Below, in pieces: positions 8,909-17,695 of a stretch of DNA of 64,000 nt. Position numbers and translations under genes: made by a program. The stretch is from JBCBDX01 sp038529265 (GTDB taxonomy: Bacteria; Pseudomonadota; Alphaproteobacteria; Rhizobiales; Rhizobiaceae), in assembly GCA_038529265.1 (NCBI GenBank), contig JBCBDX010000010.1, positions 1 to 64,000 on the forward strand, in the 5' to 3' direction. The notes below the pieces were generated by a model that saw nothing but the letters and a program-made list of their open reading frames with translations, searched no databases and was not told where the DNA came from. Numbering within the stretch: position 1 is the first letter of the stretch; every line of letters starts with the position of its first letter.

Positions 8909-9769
8909 TTATATTCCGTCCAGAAACCGCGCGATCAATCGAAGGTTTTGTTTTTCGCTGGGGACCACAACAAAATTATCAAACGTCATGTCAAAACCAG
9001 TTATTGGCAAGTCGACCAGCCGTGAGGTTTCATGCACCGAGTTTTGAAGTAAAATTCCCACACCCAGACCATGCAGGATCGCTTCCTTCACAACTGCGAA
9101 TGTGGTCATCTTCATCAATCGGTTCAATTTGACACCTTGCTCCGCGGCAGCTGTGAACAGCACCTTTTGGGTGAGTGACCCGTCTTCGGGAATAATTAGA
9201 GATATATCCGACAGATCATGCAAAGAGACTTGCCGGCGTCGTGCCAGTGGATGATCAGCACGCATGTAGGCCCGATATTTGATTGTCTCAATTTTCCGGG
9301 CATACATACCCTCCTCAATCTCCGGGTCCGTCATGATCGCTAGATCTATCGTGCGTTCGCGCAGTGCTGCCATGTTCTGCGTCCAGTTCAAAAGCGTAAA
9401 CTCGACCATCACATTTGGATAAAGCCGCGTGTAAGAGGCAATTAAAGGCAGAGCAGGGCGAGGAGCCGTGGCCGTGACCTTAAGGTGTCCCGTTTCCATG
9501 CCGGAAAAGGCTGATACGCGCTCCTCGAACAGGCTGTTGATCGATGCCCAACGGTCTGCAACATCGAAGAGCTCACGGCCGGCGCGTGTGAGTTCGAGCC
9601 CGTTTCGACGCCGAATGAACAGCTGCGCACCAACCAGTTTTTCCAGTTTCGCAATATGTTGGGTAATTGAAGACTGACTGACGCCTAATGTGACGGCTGC
9701 CTGTGTAAAACTGCGCTCGCGTGCTGAATGCGCAAAAGCCATTATCTGATAAGGGCTTGGCCTATCCAT
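8909..9769 (-). CDS. LysR-family transcriptional regulator
   Basis: 286 residues from ATG 9769, chosen because GGAG lies 8 bases upstream; an ATG at 9790 and a TTG at 9811 are in frame but have poorer ribosome sites. Residues 1-60 are a winged helix-turn-helix (SFTQAAVTLGVSQSSITQHIAKLE); the rest is the periplasmic-binding-protein-like effector domain. It is divergent from the ABC transporter genes starting at 9898, with a LysR-box-like dyad between, so it most likely controls that operon in response to the imported compound or a product. The effector is unknown. Confidence 0.85.
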   Translation of the reverse strand: MDRPSPYQIMAFAHSARERSFTQAAVTLGVSQSSITQHIAKLEKLVGAQLFIRRRNGLELTRAGRELFDVADRWASINSLFEERVSAFSGMETGHLKVTATAPRPALPLIASYTRLYPNVMVEFTLLNWTQNMAALRERTIDLAIMTDPEIEEGMYARKIETIKYRAYMRADHPLARRRQVSLHDLSDISLIIPEDGSLTQKVLFTAAAEQGVKLNRLMKMTTFAVVKEAILHGLGVGILLQNSVHETSRLVDLPITGFDMTFDNFVVVPSEKQNLRLIARFLDGI

Positions 9770-9813
9770 CGATGAAACTCCGTCTCGCATTGCTGCATGA
9801 GACTCTAACAAGC

Positions 9814-9828
9814 ATAAGTCTCACTTAT
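9814..9828. promoter_or_regulatory. Candidate LysR box
   Basis: Perfect 15-base dyad ATAAGT-CTC-ACTTAT containing a T-N11-A core (9815 and 9827), the classical LysR-type recognition pattern. It lies in the divergent region between the LysR gene and the transporter operon, 45 bases upstream of the lysR start and 69 upstream of the ATPase start. Confidence 0.6.
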
Positions 9829-9897
9829 TTGACGTCACATCAGATTTAATGAGTCTGTCTAAGCCGCCCACACCGTAGGGGATGCAGGAGCAGGGTC

Positions 9898-11055
9898 GTG
9901 GCCGGTTTGCAACTTTCAAACGTAACCAAGTCGTTTGGTGAGACGCCCGTTCTCAATTCCATCGATCTGAGCGTAACCGATGGCGAATTTCTGACCCTGG
10001 TCGGTCCGTCCGGCTGTGGGAAATCCACTCTTCTTCGCATCATCGCGGGGCTTGAGAGCATGGACGGTGGATCGCTGACCATTGACGATCAGGATGTTTC
10101 CCAAGTGCGGGCTGCAGATCGCAACTTGGCGATGGTATTCCAATCTTACGCGCTCTATCCGCACCTTACAGTCGCGGAAAACATGATGACACCGCTTAAG
10201 CTTCGCGATCTGAATTGGAGCGAACGTTTTCCGGTTATGGGCCCGATGCTGGCGCGCGGAAAGTATCGCGCCTTGATGGATCAGGTGCGCGACACCGCGG
10301 ACATTTTAAAAATCACCCCGTTATTGGATCGCAAACCTGGCCAGATGTCGGGTGGGCAACGGCAAAGAGCGGCGCTCGGCCGCGCCATGGTCCGTAACCC
10401 GGTGGCGTTTCTTATGGATGAACCGCTCTCCAATCTCGATGCTGCATTGCGTGTGCATATGCGCTCGGAGCTGGCTGATTTGCACCGCTCGCTTGGCGCA
10501 ACCTTCATCTACGTTACCCACGACCAAGCCGAAGCGCTGACCATGTCCGACCGGATGGCCGTGATGATGCATGGCGATATTTTGCAGCTGGATACACCGC
10601 ATGAAATTTACACCAATCCGCAGCATGTTGATGTGGCGAGTTTTGTCGGCTCGCCAAAGATCAACCTGTTACCCGTCGATGAGGGCGAAGGCGGCCGGGT
10701 TAGTGTTTTGGGCATAACAGTCGCTGAAGCTGAAGGGCCGGTTGTTCAAGTCGGTATTCGTTGCGAACATTTGGTGATCAGCGAAGCCGTTAAAGCACAT
10801 GCATGGGAAGCCCATGTCGTTCATCTAGAGAATTTGGGTTCTGACTTGTTTGTCCACTGCGCTATTGCGGAAAGCGACACACGACTGATCGCAAGAACAT
10901 CACCCGCGTCCCGGCACTTCATGGGCCAAACCGTATATCTCAAAGCGGATCCCAAAGCCGTGCTGGCCTTTGGTAAGGACGGTAGGCGTGTTCCCCTCAC
11001 GGCAGTTGCTCAAGCCGAGCCGAAAAAGACATTACGCAAACGGGCAGCCGCGTAA
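9898..11055 (+). CDS. ABC transporter ATP-binding protein, UgpC/MalK type
   Basis: 385 residues, starting at GTG 9898 behind GCAGGAGCAG. The ATPase domain has Walker A GPSGCGKST, Q-loop FQSYALYPHL, signature MSGGQRQR and Walker B VAFLMDEPLSNLD. Residues from about 250 on form the TOBE/OB regulatory domain of the sugar/glycerol-phosphate (CUT1) class. It energises uptake by the two permeases that follow. Unusual detail: the helical subdomain before the signature has an extra segment (WSERFPVMGPMLARGKY) not present in most UgpC/MalK proteins. Stop and next start overlap (TAATG). Confidence 0.85.
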   Translation: MAGLQLSNVTKSFGETPVLNSIDLSVTDGEFLTLVGPSGCGKSTLLRIIAGLESMDGGSLTIDDQDVSQVRAADRNLAMVFQSYALYPHLTVAENMMTPLKLRDLNWSERFPVMGPMLARGKYRALMDQVRDTADILKITPLLDRKPGQMSGGQRQRAALGRAMVRNPVAFLMDEPLSNLDAALRVHMRSELADLHRSLGATFIYVTHDQAEALTMSDRMAVMMHGDILQLDTPHEIYTNPQHVDVASFVGSPKINLLPVDEGEGGRVSVLGITVAEAEGPVVQVGIRCEHLVISEAVKAHAWEAHVVHLENLGSDLFVHCAIAESDTRLIARTSPASRHFMGQTVYLKADPKAVLAFGKDGRRVPLTAVAQAEPKKTLRKRAAA

Positions 11056-11975
11056 TGGTTCGCTCGCGCGCGCATATCTGGTTCGCAGGCCCGGCCATCT
11101 TGCTGATGTTCGTTATTTTGATCCTGCCGATCTTTATCGCGGCGGGTCTGAGTTTTACGAATTATTCGCTCGGCAACGATGGCGCGCAGTTTGTCGGCTT
11201 TCAAAATTACGAGCGCATTTTTACCCGCTCGACCTATGAGAAAATGTTCATTGCAACCTTCACCTATGTGGGCGTCGTGGTGCCTCTAACTGTTGGCCTA
11301 GGTCTTGGCGCGGCGTTACTGATTAACTCGGTCACGCGTTTTGGCGACATCTATAAGACGATCTACTTTTTGCCCGTCATGGCTGCGTTGCTGGCCATGG
11401 CCATCGTGTGGGAATTTGCGCTGCATCCAACCATCGGGATCATCAACGCCACGTTGACGCGCGGTTGCGGTACCTTTTTGGAAGGTTGGTCTTGGTATGC
11501 GCAAGGGTGCGAGCGCACCTTTCCGCTTTGGCTTACCGACCGCGATTACGCGATCTGGACGGTATCTTTCATTGGCGTTTGGCAGGGCTTTGGCTTCAAC
11601 ATGGTGCTGTATCTTGCGGGTCTCACTTCTATCCCGCGCGAACTCTACCATGCCGCTGAAATGGATGGTGCCAAATCCGGTTGGGATCGCTTCCGGCTGG
11701 TCACGTGGCCGATGCTGGGGCCGACGACAGTTTTCGTTGTGACCATCTCCTGCATCCGCTCGTTTCAAGTCTTTGATACAGTCGAAGCGTTTTATCCGCA
11801 GGGCGGCGGGCCGGGTAAATCCGTCTTCGTGATGATGTTCGCGATCTATGAAAAAGCCATCCAGCAAAACCTGATGGGCATCGGCGCAGCGATCACTGTA
11901 GTGTTCCTGGGCTTTGTCATGATGCTCACACTGATCCAACGCTGGCTCGTGGAACGCAGGGTGCACTACACATGA
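11055..11975 (+). CDS. ABC transporter permease, UgpA/MalF type
   Basis: 306 residues with six predicted membrane helices and the binding-protein-dependent transport (EAA) loop ELYHAAEMDGAKSGWDRFRLVTWP, which docks on the ATPase. A periplasmic insertion around residues 138-160 carries two Cys residues (RGCGTFLEG, then AQGCERTF) that could form a disulfide. It overlaps the ATPase gene by one base and the next permease by 4 bases, so translation is coupled. Confidence 0.85.
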   Translation: MVRSRAHIWFAGPAILLMFVILILPIFIAAGLSFTNYSLGNDGAQFVGFQNYERIFTRSTYEKMFIATFTYVGVVVPLTVGLGLGAALLINSVTRFGDIYKTIYFLPVMAALLAMAIVWEFALHPTIGIINATLTRGCGTFLEGWSWYAQGCERTFPLWLTDRDYAIWTVSFIGVWQGFGFNMVLYLAGLTSIPRELYHAAEMDGAKSGWDRFRLVTWPMLGPTTVFVVTISCIRSFQVFDTVEAFYPQGGGPGKSVFVMMFAIYEKAIQQNLMGIGAAITVVFLGFVMMLTLIQRWLVERRVHYT

Positions 11976-12922
11976 CTGATGCTGTTTTGGAAAACTCTCC
12001 AAGTCTTGCAAAGCCTCGCTCGGATGGCTCGGTTTTCCGGTTCTCCACCACCGAAGCGATGAAGCATGCGGTTCTTATCGTCGGCGCGTTGATCGTGCTG
12101 CTACCATTTTACGTTATGGTGTCCTACTCGTTCAAAGCACCCTCGGAAATCATGACCCAGACCGGAGGTTTCTTCGGCACGCAGGAGCTTTTCCGGGACG
12201 ATTTTTGCGTCAAACTGGGCAACGCCGCCGAAGACTGCATGGTGCGTCCGATAATCTACAATTACACGACCGCCTTCGAGAAAGCACCGCTACTGCGCTA
12301 TATGATGAATGGCGTCATCGTCACGCTTTCCATCTTCCTCATTCAAGTGATCGTTGCGCTCCCGTGTGCCTACGCTCTATCAAAACTGCGTTGGTGGGGC
12401 CGAGAAACCGTATTCGCGTTGGTGCTTTTCTGCTTGCTCATTCCGGTCCATGCGATCGCGCTACCGCTCTATATTATGCTGTCAAAGGTAGGGCTGACCA
12501 ACAGCTATGCGGCCCTGATTATCCCATGGACGATTTCGGTCTTTGGCATCTTTCTGATGCGCCAGTTCTTTATGACCGTGCCCGATGATTTGATTGATGC
12601 GGCGCGAATGGACGGCATGAGTGAATATTCAATCATCTGGAACGTCATGCTCCCGACCGCCATTCCAGCGCTCTTGGCGTTCGCGATTTTCTCGGTGGTT
12701 GCACATTGGAACGATTATTTTTGGCCGCGCATTGTGATCACCGGCAACCGCGACCTTTTCACCCCACCGCTCGGATTGCGTGAGTTCAAAGGCGATGCGG
12801 ACGGTGACAATTTCGGCCCAATGATGGCGACAGCCGTCGTGATTGTAACACCGCTGATCGTCGCCTTTCTGATCGCTCAGCGGCGCTTCATTGAGGGCAT
12901 CACATTGTCAGGCATGAAATGA
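11972..12922 (+). CDS. ABC transporter permease, UgpE/MalG type
   Basis: 316 residues with six membrane helices and the EAA loop (DDLIDAARMDGMSEYSIIWNVMLP). The ATG overlaps the upstream stop (ATGA). The first periplasmic loop contains two Cys (DDFCVKLGNAAEDCMV), again unusual for the family and echoing the Cys pair in the partner permease. It forms the heterodimeric channel with the preceding permease. Confidence 0.85.
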   Translation: MTDAVLENSPSLAKPRSDGSVFRFSTTEAMKHAVLIVGALIVLLPFYVMVSYSFKAPSEIMTQTGGFFGTQELFRDDFCVKLGNAAEDCMVRPIIYNYTTAFEKAPLLRYMMNGVIVTLSIFLIQVIVALPCAYALSKLRWWGRETVFALVLFCLLIPVHAIALPLYIMLSKVGLTNSYAALIIPWTISVFGIFLMRQFFMTVPDDLIDAARMDGMSEYSIIWNVMLPTAIPALLAFAIFSVVAHWNDYFWPRIVITGNRDLFTPPLGLREFKGDADGDNFGPMMATAVVIVTPLIVAFLIAQRRFIEGITLSGMK

Positions 12923-12926
12923 ATTC

Positions 12927-12956
12927 GGGTCGCCGTTCATTGGAAAACGGCGACCC
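12927..12956 (+). terminator. Strong intra-operon hairpin without U-tract
   Basis: Perfect 11-bp stem (GGGTCGCCGTT and its complement) around an 8-base loop, 4 bases after the permease stop and before the binding-protein gene. There is no T-run. Such hairpins commonly stabilise or partly terminate mRNA to set different levels of binding protein and membrane components. Confidence 0.6.
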
Positions 12957-13042
12957 TCACCAGATCCCATGAAGGGATAAACCGCAGATGGAGAGTTTGG
13001 CGACTGAGCCATCTGCAGCAGGCAAACTGAGGGAGTAAACCC

Positions 13043-14308
13043 ATGAAAAAGGCACTCGCCGCCACCGTTGCACTTATGGCACTTGTCGCATCCGCCAAGG
13101 CCGAAGACAAGGTAACCATCGAATTTGCATATCCATACAGCCATCTGTTCGATGTGACATACCAATCTATCCTTCCAAAATTCCAGGAAGCTCACCCCAA
13201 CATCGAAGTAAAATTCCGTGCCACTTACGAGTCGTACGAGGACGGCACAAACACCATCCTGCGCGAAGCCGTTGCCGGCAATTTGCCCGATGTGACCATG
13301 CAGGGCCTGAACCGCCAGGCGATCCTTGTTGAAAAAGGCATCGCCAAGTCGCTTGAACCATTCATCGCCGCCGAAGCTGACTTTGCTAAGGACGGCTATC
13401 ATAAGGCCATGCTTGATCTGGGCACTTTCGGTGAAGACGTTTACGGCTTGCCGTTCTCCATCTCTCTGCCGGTTGGCTACTACAATATGGAAGTGATGGA
13501 AAAAGCGGGCATCACTTCGGCAGACCAACTGCCAACAACATGGGACGAAGTTGTTGAAGTGTGTGGCAAGCTGCGTGAAGCCGGCGTTAAAAACCCGATG
13601 TTCTGGGGCTGGAACATCACCGGCAACTGGTTCCTGCAGGCGCTGATGTGGAGCCAGGACAAGCCAACAGTCATGAATGCTGACTTCCAGATTGATACGC
13701 CGGAAGGCCTGACTGCGCTCAACACCATGAACACCATCTTTGATGGCTGTGAAATGCAGAACCTTGAGTGGAAAGCTGCGCTTGCTTCCTTCTCCGCCGG
13801 GGAAATCGGCATGATGTATTGGTCAACATCGGCTGTTGGTGCCGTTGAGCGCTCCATGGGCGACTTCACACTCGTTACCAACGAGTTCCCTGGCATCGAA
13901 GCAGCCGGTCCAAAAGGCCTGCCAGCGGGTGGCAACTCGGCCATGCTCGTTTCTGGTTCGGAAGACCCAGCCGTACTCGACGCATCTTGGAAATGGCTGA
14001 AGTTCATCACGTCTGGTGAAGGTGCTGCGGACGTTGCACGCACGACTGGCTATATGCCGCCTAACCAGGCCGCCAACGAAATCATCCTGAAAGATTTCTA
14101 CGACGAGAACCCTGCAAAGGCGACGGCGGTGCGTCAATTGCCATTGCTGCGTGAGTGGCAAGCCTATCCGGGCGACAATGGTCTTGCGGCAACGCAGGTC
14201 ATCTATGACGGTCTTGAGTCCATCGTGACCGGCGAGCAGGACGACATGGAAGAACTGCAGGAAGAGTTGAACGACGAAGTTCAAGACTTGCTTCCAACCG
14301 GTTCCTGA
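13043..14308 (+). CDS. ABC transporter substrate-binding protein, UgpB type
   Basis: 421 residues with a clean Sec signal peptide (MKKALAATVALMALVASAKA, cleavage before EDK) and a family 1 solute-binding fold: VTIEFAYPYSHLFDVTYQSI at the N-terminus and the conserved WKWLKFITSGEGA segment near the C-terminus. GGGAG precedes the ATG. It captures substrate in the periplasm. UgpB-like character plus the phosphodiesterase next door suggests a glycerophosphodiester or related organophosphate, but sugar substrates remain possible. Confidence 0.85.
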   Translation: MKKALAATVALMALVASAKAEDKVTIEFAYPYSHLFDVTYQSILPKFQEAHPNIEVKFRATYESYEDGTNTILREAVAGNLPDVTMQGLNRQAILVEKGIAKSLEPFIAAEADFAKDGYHKAMLDLGTFGEDVYGLPFSISLPVGYYNMEVMEKAGITSADQLPTTWDEVVEVCGKLREAGVKNPMFWGWNITGNWFLQALMWSQDKPTVMNADFQIDTPEGLTALNTMNTIFDGCEMQNLEWKAALASFSAGEIGMMYWSTSAVGAVERSMGDFTLVTNEFPGIEAAGPKGLPAGGNSAMLVSGSEDPAVLDASWKWLKFITSGEGAADVARTTGYMPPNQAANEIILKDFYDENPAKATAVRQLPLLREWQAYPGDNGLAATQVIYDGLESIVTGEQDDMEELQEELNDEVQDLLPTGS

Positions 14309-14331
14309 TCCGACAAACTATTCAAGAGATA

Positions 14332-14349
14332 CGGCGCCATTTGGCGCCG
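14332..14349 (+). terminator. Hairpin after binding-protein gene
   Basis: Perfect 8-bp stem CGGCGCCA/TGGCGCCG with a 2-base loop, 24 bases after the stop; no clear T-run follows. It could be a partial terminator or a processing site ahead of the phosphodiesterase gene. Confidence 0.5.
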
Positions 14350-14388
14350 CATCAATCCTGCACACTTTTGAAGCATTAAGGGGATGAC

Positions 14389-15210
14389 ATGAAACTCATC
14401 CAACTCACCGATATTCACCTAACTGCACCGGGCCAAACCATTGCGGGGCGGGACCCGAACCAAAACTTCGATACGGCATTGGCTCACGCTCTGGCCCATC
14501 ACAGTGACGCTGAGGCGATCATCATTACCGGCGATCTCTCCGACTGGGGAGAGCGTGAAGACTATAAACGTTTGAAAGAACGGATGGCTGGCTTGCCAAT
14601 GCCCGTCGAACTGGTGATCGGCAATCATGATGATCGCGACACGATGCTATCGGTTTTCCCCGATTTGGCGGGCGAAGCGGGTTTTGTTCAACGGACATTT
14701 TCACTCTCAAAGGGAACGGGCGTCATCGTGGACACTTGGGGTCCCAATACGCATGCGGGCCATTTTTGTAACAAGCGCGCCGACTGGTTGGACGAGACAC
14801 TGGCAGGCATTGAGGATGCATGGCTCTTCATGCACCACAATCCAGTACCGACAGGAATTGCTCCCACCGACACCATTATGTTGTTGGATCATGAACGTTT
14901 CGGCGATGTCATCAAAAAGCATGCGGCCAAAATTCGCCACATCTTCCACGGCCATTGTCATCTGCCGCTTTGCGGCTCTTTACATGGTGTGCCATTTTCC
15001 GCCCCGCGCGGCACCAATCATGCAGGTTGGCCGGCTTATGGAGCGGAGCGGTTGTTGAGCGGTTCAGACTTACCTGAGGCCTATGCCGTCATTCTGACCG
15101 ATGAAAAATCGACGATGGTCTGCATGGTTGAGTACGGCTATGAAGGTGAAGTGCGCCATGAGGGCTCTCCCGACTATGCCGATTGGGACAAGCTGACCAT
15201 GATCCGCTGA
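14389..15210 (+). CDS. Class III cyclic-nucleotide/glycerophospho-diesterase, GpdQ-like
   Basis: 273 residues, the usual length for GpdQ/CpdA-type enzymes. All binuclear metal-site motifs are present: DIHLT (residues 8-10), TGDLSD, GNHDD, HHNP and GHCH (HGHCHLPLC). These enzymes hydrolyse phosphodiesters such as glycerophosphodiesters or cyclic nucleotides. No signal peptide, so cytoplasmic. A ribosome site AAGGGGATGAC precedes the ATG. Its place at the end of the importer operon suggests it cleaves the imported diester. A cAMP phosphodiesterase role cannot be excluded. Confidence 0.8.
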   Translation: MKLIQLTDIHLTAPGQTIAGRDPNQNFDTALAHALAHHSDAEAIIITGDLSDWGEREDYKRLKERMAGLPMPVELVIGNHDDRDTMLSVFPDLAGEAGFVQRTFSLSKGTGVIVDTWGPNTHAGHFCNKRADWLDETLAGIEDAWLFMHHNPVPTGIAPTDTIMLLDHERFGDVIKKHAAKIRHIFHGHCHLPLCGSLHGVPFSAPRGTNHAGWPAYGAERLLSGSDLPEAYAVILTDEKSTMVCMVEYGYEGEVRHEGSPDYADWDKLTMIR

Positions 15211-15579
15211 GGGTTTTCAAGAACGCTACGCACTGCAGCAATGGGTAAGTTGGCGGATGCGGACTTAGCAACTCTAGCTGATAAACAAGTCCGTCTCATA
15301 ATGACTTCTGCAACCATGCGTGCGACGTACTGGTTTTCCAACTACAGCTTGATGGAATTTGCCGCCGGCCGGCTAATATCTGCCAAGGATTCAAAGGCGA
15401 CATCTTTACCTACAGCAGCGGACAACATCAATGAGCCGTTTCTACCAGTTCAAGTGCAGAAAGCGAATGGTTAGGATGAGCTCGGAGCAGAATTTGCCGC
15501 ATTAGCGTTTGCGTGCAGTATTGGGTTGCGCTGAATGTCTGAGTGATGCGGTTGGAGGGAACGGTTGAGGAGATAACGC
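15211..15579. other. Intergenic region, nothing convincing
   Basis: 369 bases between the phosphodiesterase and the broken integrase. A 77-codon open frame (15241-15474) has no recognisable domain or ribosome site. I see no repeat or hairpin of note. Confidence 0.4.
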
Positions 15580-16212
15580 ATGCCTGCTTCCAACCTGCCA
15601 ATGGTTATTCCTTCAAAACGTGCATGGAATAGAGGCCGTATTATAGGTCAGAAACGGCCGCTGTACCCGAAGCACGTTTGGGCCACCCGTGTACGACTTG
15701 AGCTTGCCGGAGTCGTTCGGGATCTGGCGCTTTTCAATTTGGCAATTGATAGCAAGCTGCGCGGCTGTGATCTGGTGTCACTGAAAGTGTCTGATGTGTA
15801 TTCTGCAGGATCGATCAAAGAGCGGGCATCGGTGCTTCAGAGCAAAACACAATCCCCAGTTCGTTTCGAAATCACGGAAGGCACTCGCAAGTCGCTTTTG
15901 GACTGGATTCATCATCCGTTGATGTCAGGCCATGACTATTTGTGACCGGAACGTTTTCATGACCGGCCTCACATTTCGACACGGCAATATGCTCGCATGC
16001 TGAAGGAGTGGGTGAAATCCATCGGATTGGAACCAAGCGCTTACGGTACGCATTCAATGCGCCGAACAAAGGTTGCGCAAATCTACCGTAAGACGGGAAA
16101 CCTGAGAGCGGTCCAACTGCTTCTTGGTCACCCAAAGATGGACAGTACAGTCCGTTATCTTGGCGTCGATCTCGAAGATGCACTGGCGATTTCAGAAAGT
16201 GTAGAGATTTGA
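15580..16212 (+). pseudogene. Tyrosine recombinase/integrase with in-frame TGA
   Basis: One continuous frame of 210 codons interrupted only by TGA at 15943-15945. The first part (MPASNLPMVIPSKRAWNRGR, then SKLRGCDLVSLKVSDV) carries the first catalytic Arg region. The second part carries THSMRRTK (HxxR), LLGHPK and VRYLG with the nucleophile Tyr. All active-site elements are thus still readable. It is a short integrase type common in Alphaproteobacteria. Either a nonsense mutation has split it or a very short N-terminal product is made. It marks the edge of the GC-richer block that follows. Confidence 0.8.
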
Positions 16213-16221
16213 TTTGCTTCC

Positions 16222-16243
16222 GGGCCGGTTTCAATACCGGCCC
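16222..16243. terminator. Hairpin between integrase remnant and repeat
   Basis: Perfect 8-bp stem GGGCCGGT/ACCGGCCC with loop TTCAAT, 9 bases after the integrase stop. No strong T-run on either strand. Probably a terminator for the convergent integrase and TetR units. Confidence 0.5.
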
Positions 16244-16245
16244 AA

Positions 16246-16349
16246 AGCTGGCGTTCGGGACTGGTAGCCGAGATTTCCCAAAGCAGCCATTCGTGGCTTC
16301 GCACCAAGTTTTCTAAGTGAATGGCAGAAGTGCGGACAGAGCGGTCCTT
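16246..16349 (+). repeat. Dispersed intergenic repeat, copy B
   Basis: Counterpart of 8694-8797, aligned over about 100 bases at roughly four in five positions. It sits directly between the integrase remnant and the TetR gene. A shorter, weaker resemblance (agcggacattt, then gcgtcagctttgga) occurs near 21920-21960. Confidence 0.6.
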
Positions 16350-16389
16350 GGCGATTTCTCACGGAGCGGCCGCTTTTCTCTTCTTTGGC

Positions 16390-16986
16390 CTATGCCGTGG
16401 ACCAGCGTTGCACCTCGGAAATGGCGATGTTCACGAAGTCCTTAGCCGCGTCGATGCGGCCCGCGCGGCGATTGATTGTCTGGAGACCACCAACAACGCC
16501 CACCACGTATTTTCCGCATTTTTCGGGTTCCAAGTTTGGACGCGCATTTCCGGCACGTTGCGCGCGCTCGACGAGCCCCGCTGTCGAAGCGCCAATCCGG
16601 TCGAAATGGGCATTGACCGCGTCGCTGACGGCTTGTGATCCGATGCTGGGCAGTTCTGAGACGAGGGCCGTCATCAGGCATCCAAAACGGCGCATACTGC
16701 CTGGGTAAGGCGTCACCATCTGCTCAAGGGCAGCCACAATGGTTTCAATGCGGTCGCTGTCGTCCATGATACGCGCCACATAGGTTTCCATTTCCTCGCG
16801 ATACGCCGCGAGGGCTTCGAGCAAGAGCTGCTCTTTGCCGCCAAAATCGGTGCGGAGGGCGAAGCTTCCTAAGCCTGTTTGCGCTTCGATGGCGCGGACG
16901 CCGAGCGCTTGGTAGCCATGCTCCCAAAAGGCATCTTTTGCCTTCAGGATCACTTCGTCACGGTCGTAACTTTTGGGTCGTGCCAT
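16390..16986 (-). CDS. TetR/AcrR-family transcriptional regulator
   Basis: 198 residues from ATG 16986 (MARPKSYDRDEV). The N-terminal HTH is of TetR type (LKAKDAFWEHGYQALGVRAIEAQTGLG); the remainder is a helical ligand-binding domain. The ATG overlaps the stop of the upstream MBL-like gene (TGATG), so the two are translationally coupled. A 21-base palindrome at 17696-17716 in the divergent promoter is the obvious operator, making this the likely local repressor of both arms. Confidence 0.85.
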   Translation of the reverse strand: MARPKSYDRDEVILKAKDAFWEHGYQALGVRAIEAQTGLGSFALRTDFGGKEQLLLEALAAYREEMETYVARIMDDSDRIETIVAALEQMVTPYPGSMRRFGCLMTALVSELPSIGSQAVSDAVNAHFDRIGASTAGLVERAQRAGNARPNLEPEKCGKYVVGVVGGLQTINRRAGRIDAAKDFVNIAISEVQRWSTA

Positions 16987-17654
16987 CAGAGCGCCTCCAA
17001 AGATTTTGATAGATGCGCGGAAAGACCTTTTCCAGTCACGCGCGCGCCGTGGCATGGCAAAAGGTGGGTAAGTTCAATTCGCGCAAAAAGCGGCTTGGCC
17101 CAGTCACAATAGACCTCCGCATCTTTGAGGCACATCGTTTTGAAACTCCCGCGCGGGCTGGCCTCGGAGGGTGGCAACCCATCTTCTTTTGCGGGCGCTC
17201 CAAATGCGTCGCAAACGATCAAACCGGCTTCCGCTCCGGTTATGACTTCGACCCATACCTCTTGCGCCTTCAGCCCCTGAGGTTGGTGAAGACGGACACC
17301 GTCGGGCAGGGCGGGCATAAGATCCTGCACATCTTCGAAGCTGAAACTCGTTTGTTTTTCCAGCCTTCTGTGTGCCCCAATCGGCGCGTAAAGCGGCAGG
17401 CCGGGGAAAGCCTCCAGATACTCGGTCAGCGCGAGGTGATGAAAGTGGTTTGGGGCGATTATGGCCGAAACCCCTCCAAGCGCCGTCATTCGTTCAATGG
17501 CGCCTGGGGTGAGCCCTGTCACGGGGCTGTACAGCGCCAGTCCGCCGTCCCTTAGCTTGATTGCTGCGATTGCCGCCGCACCGCGTCTGGCGCGATAGAC
17601 ACCTTCCATATCAGGAATGGGCTCTAAAGGGAGCAAGGGTTTTCTGGGCGGCAT
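16986..17654 (-). CDS. MBL-fold, DUF4336-like protein
   Basis: 222 residues from ATG 17654, chosen because GAAGGA lies about 7 bases upstream and because the longer starts at 17684 and 17708 run into or next to the operator palindrome. It has the outline of a shortened metallo-beta-lactamase fold: LALYSPVTGLTPGAIERMTALG, then IIAPNHFHHLALTEYL (residual HxHH-like motif), a CDAFGAP segment and LLPCHG. The metal set looks incomplete, as in DUF4336 proteins, so catalysis is uncertain. Codon use is GC-rich like its island neighbours. Confidence 0.65.
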   Translation of the reverse strand: MPPRKPLLPLEPIPDMEGVYRARRGAAAIAAIKLRDGGLALYSPVTGLTPGAIERMTALGGVSAIIAPNHFHHLALTEYLEAFPGLPLYAPIGAHRRLEKQTSFSFEDVQDLMPALPDGVRLHQPQGLKAQEVWVEVITGAEAGLIVCDAFGAPAKEDGLPPSEASPRGSFKTMCLKDAEVYCDWAKPLFARIELTHLLPCHGARVTGKGLSAHLSKSLEAL

Positions 17655-17695
17655 AGCAAGTCCTTCAAACGGTGTTGACAGCATTTCACTGCGTG

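Noticed and set aside
15241..15474. 77-codon open frame after the phosphodiesterase gene
   Set aside because: No recognisable domain, no clear ribosome site and composition unlike the neighbouring coding regions.
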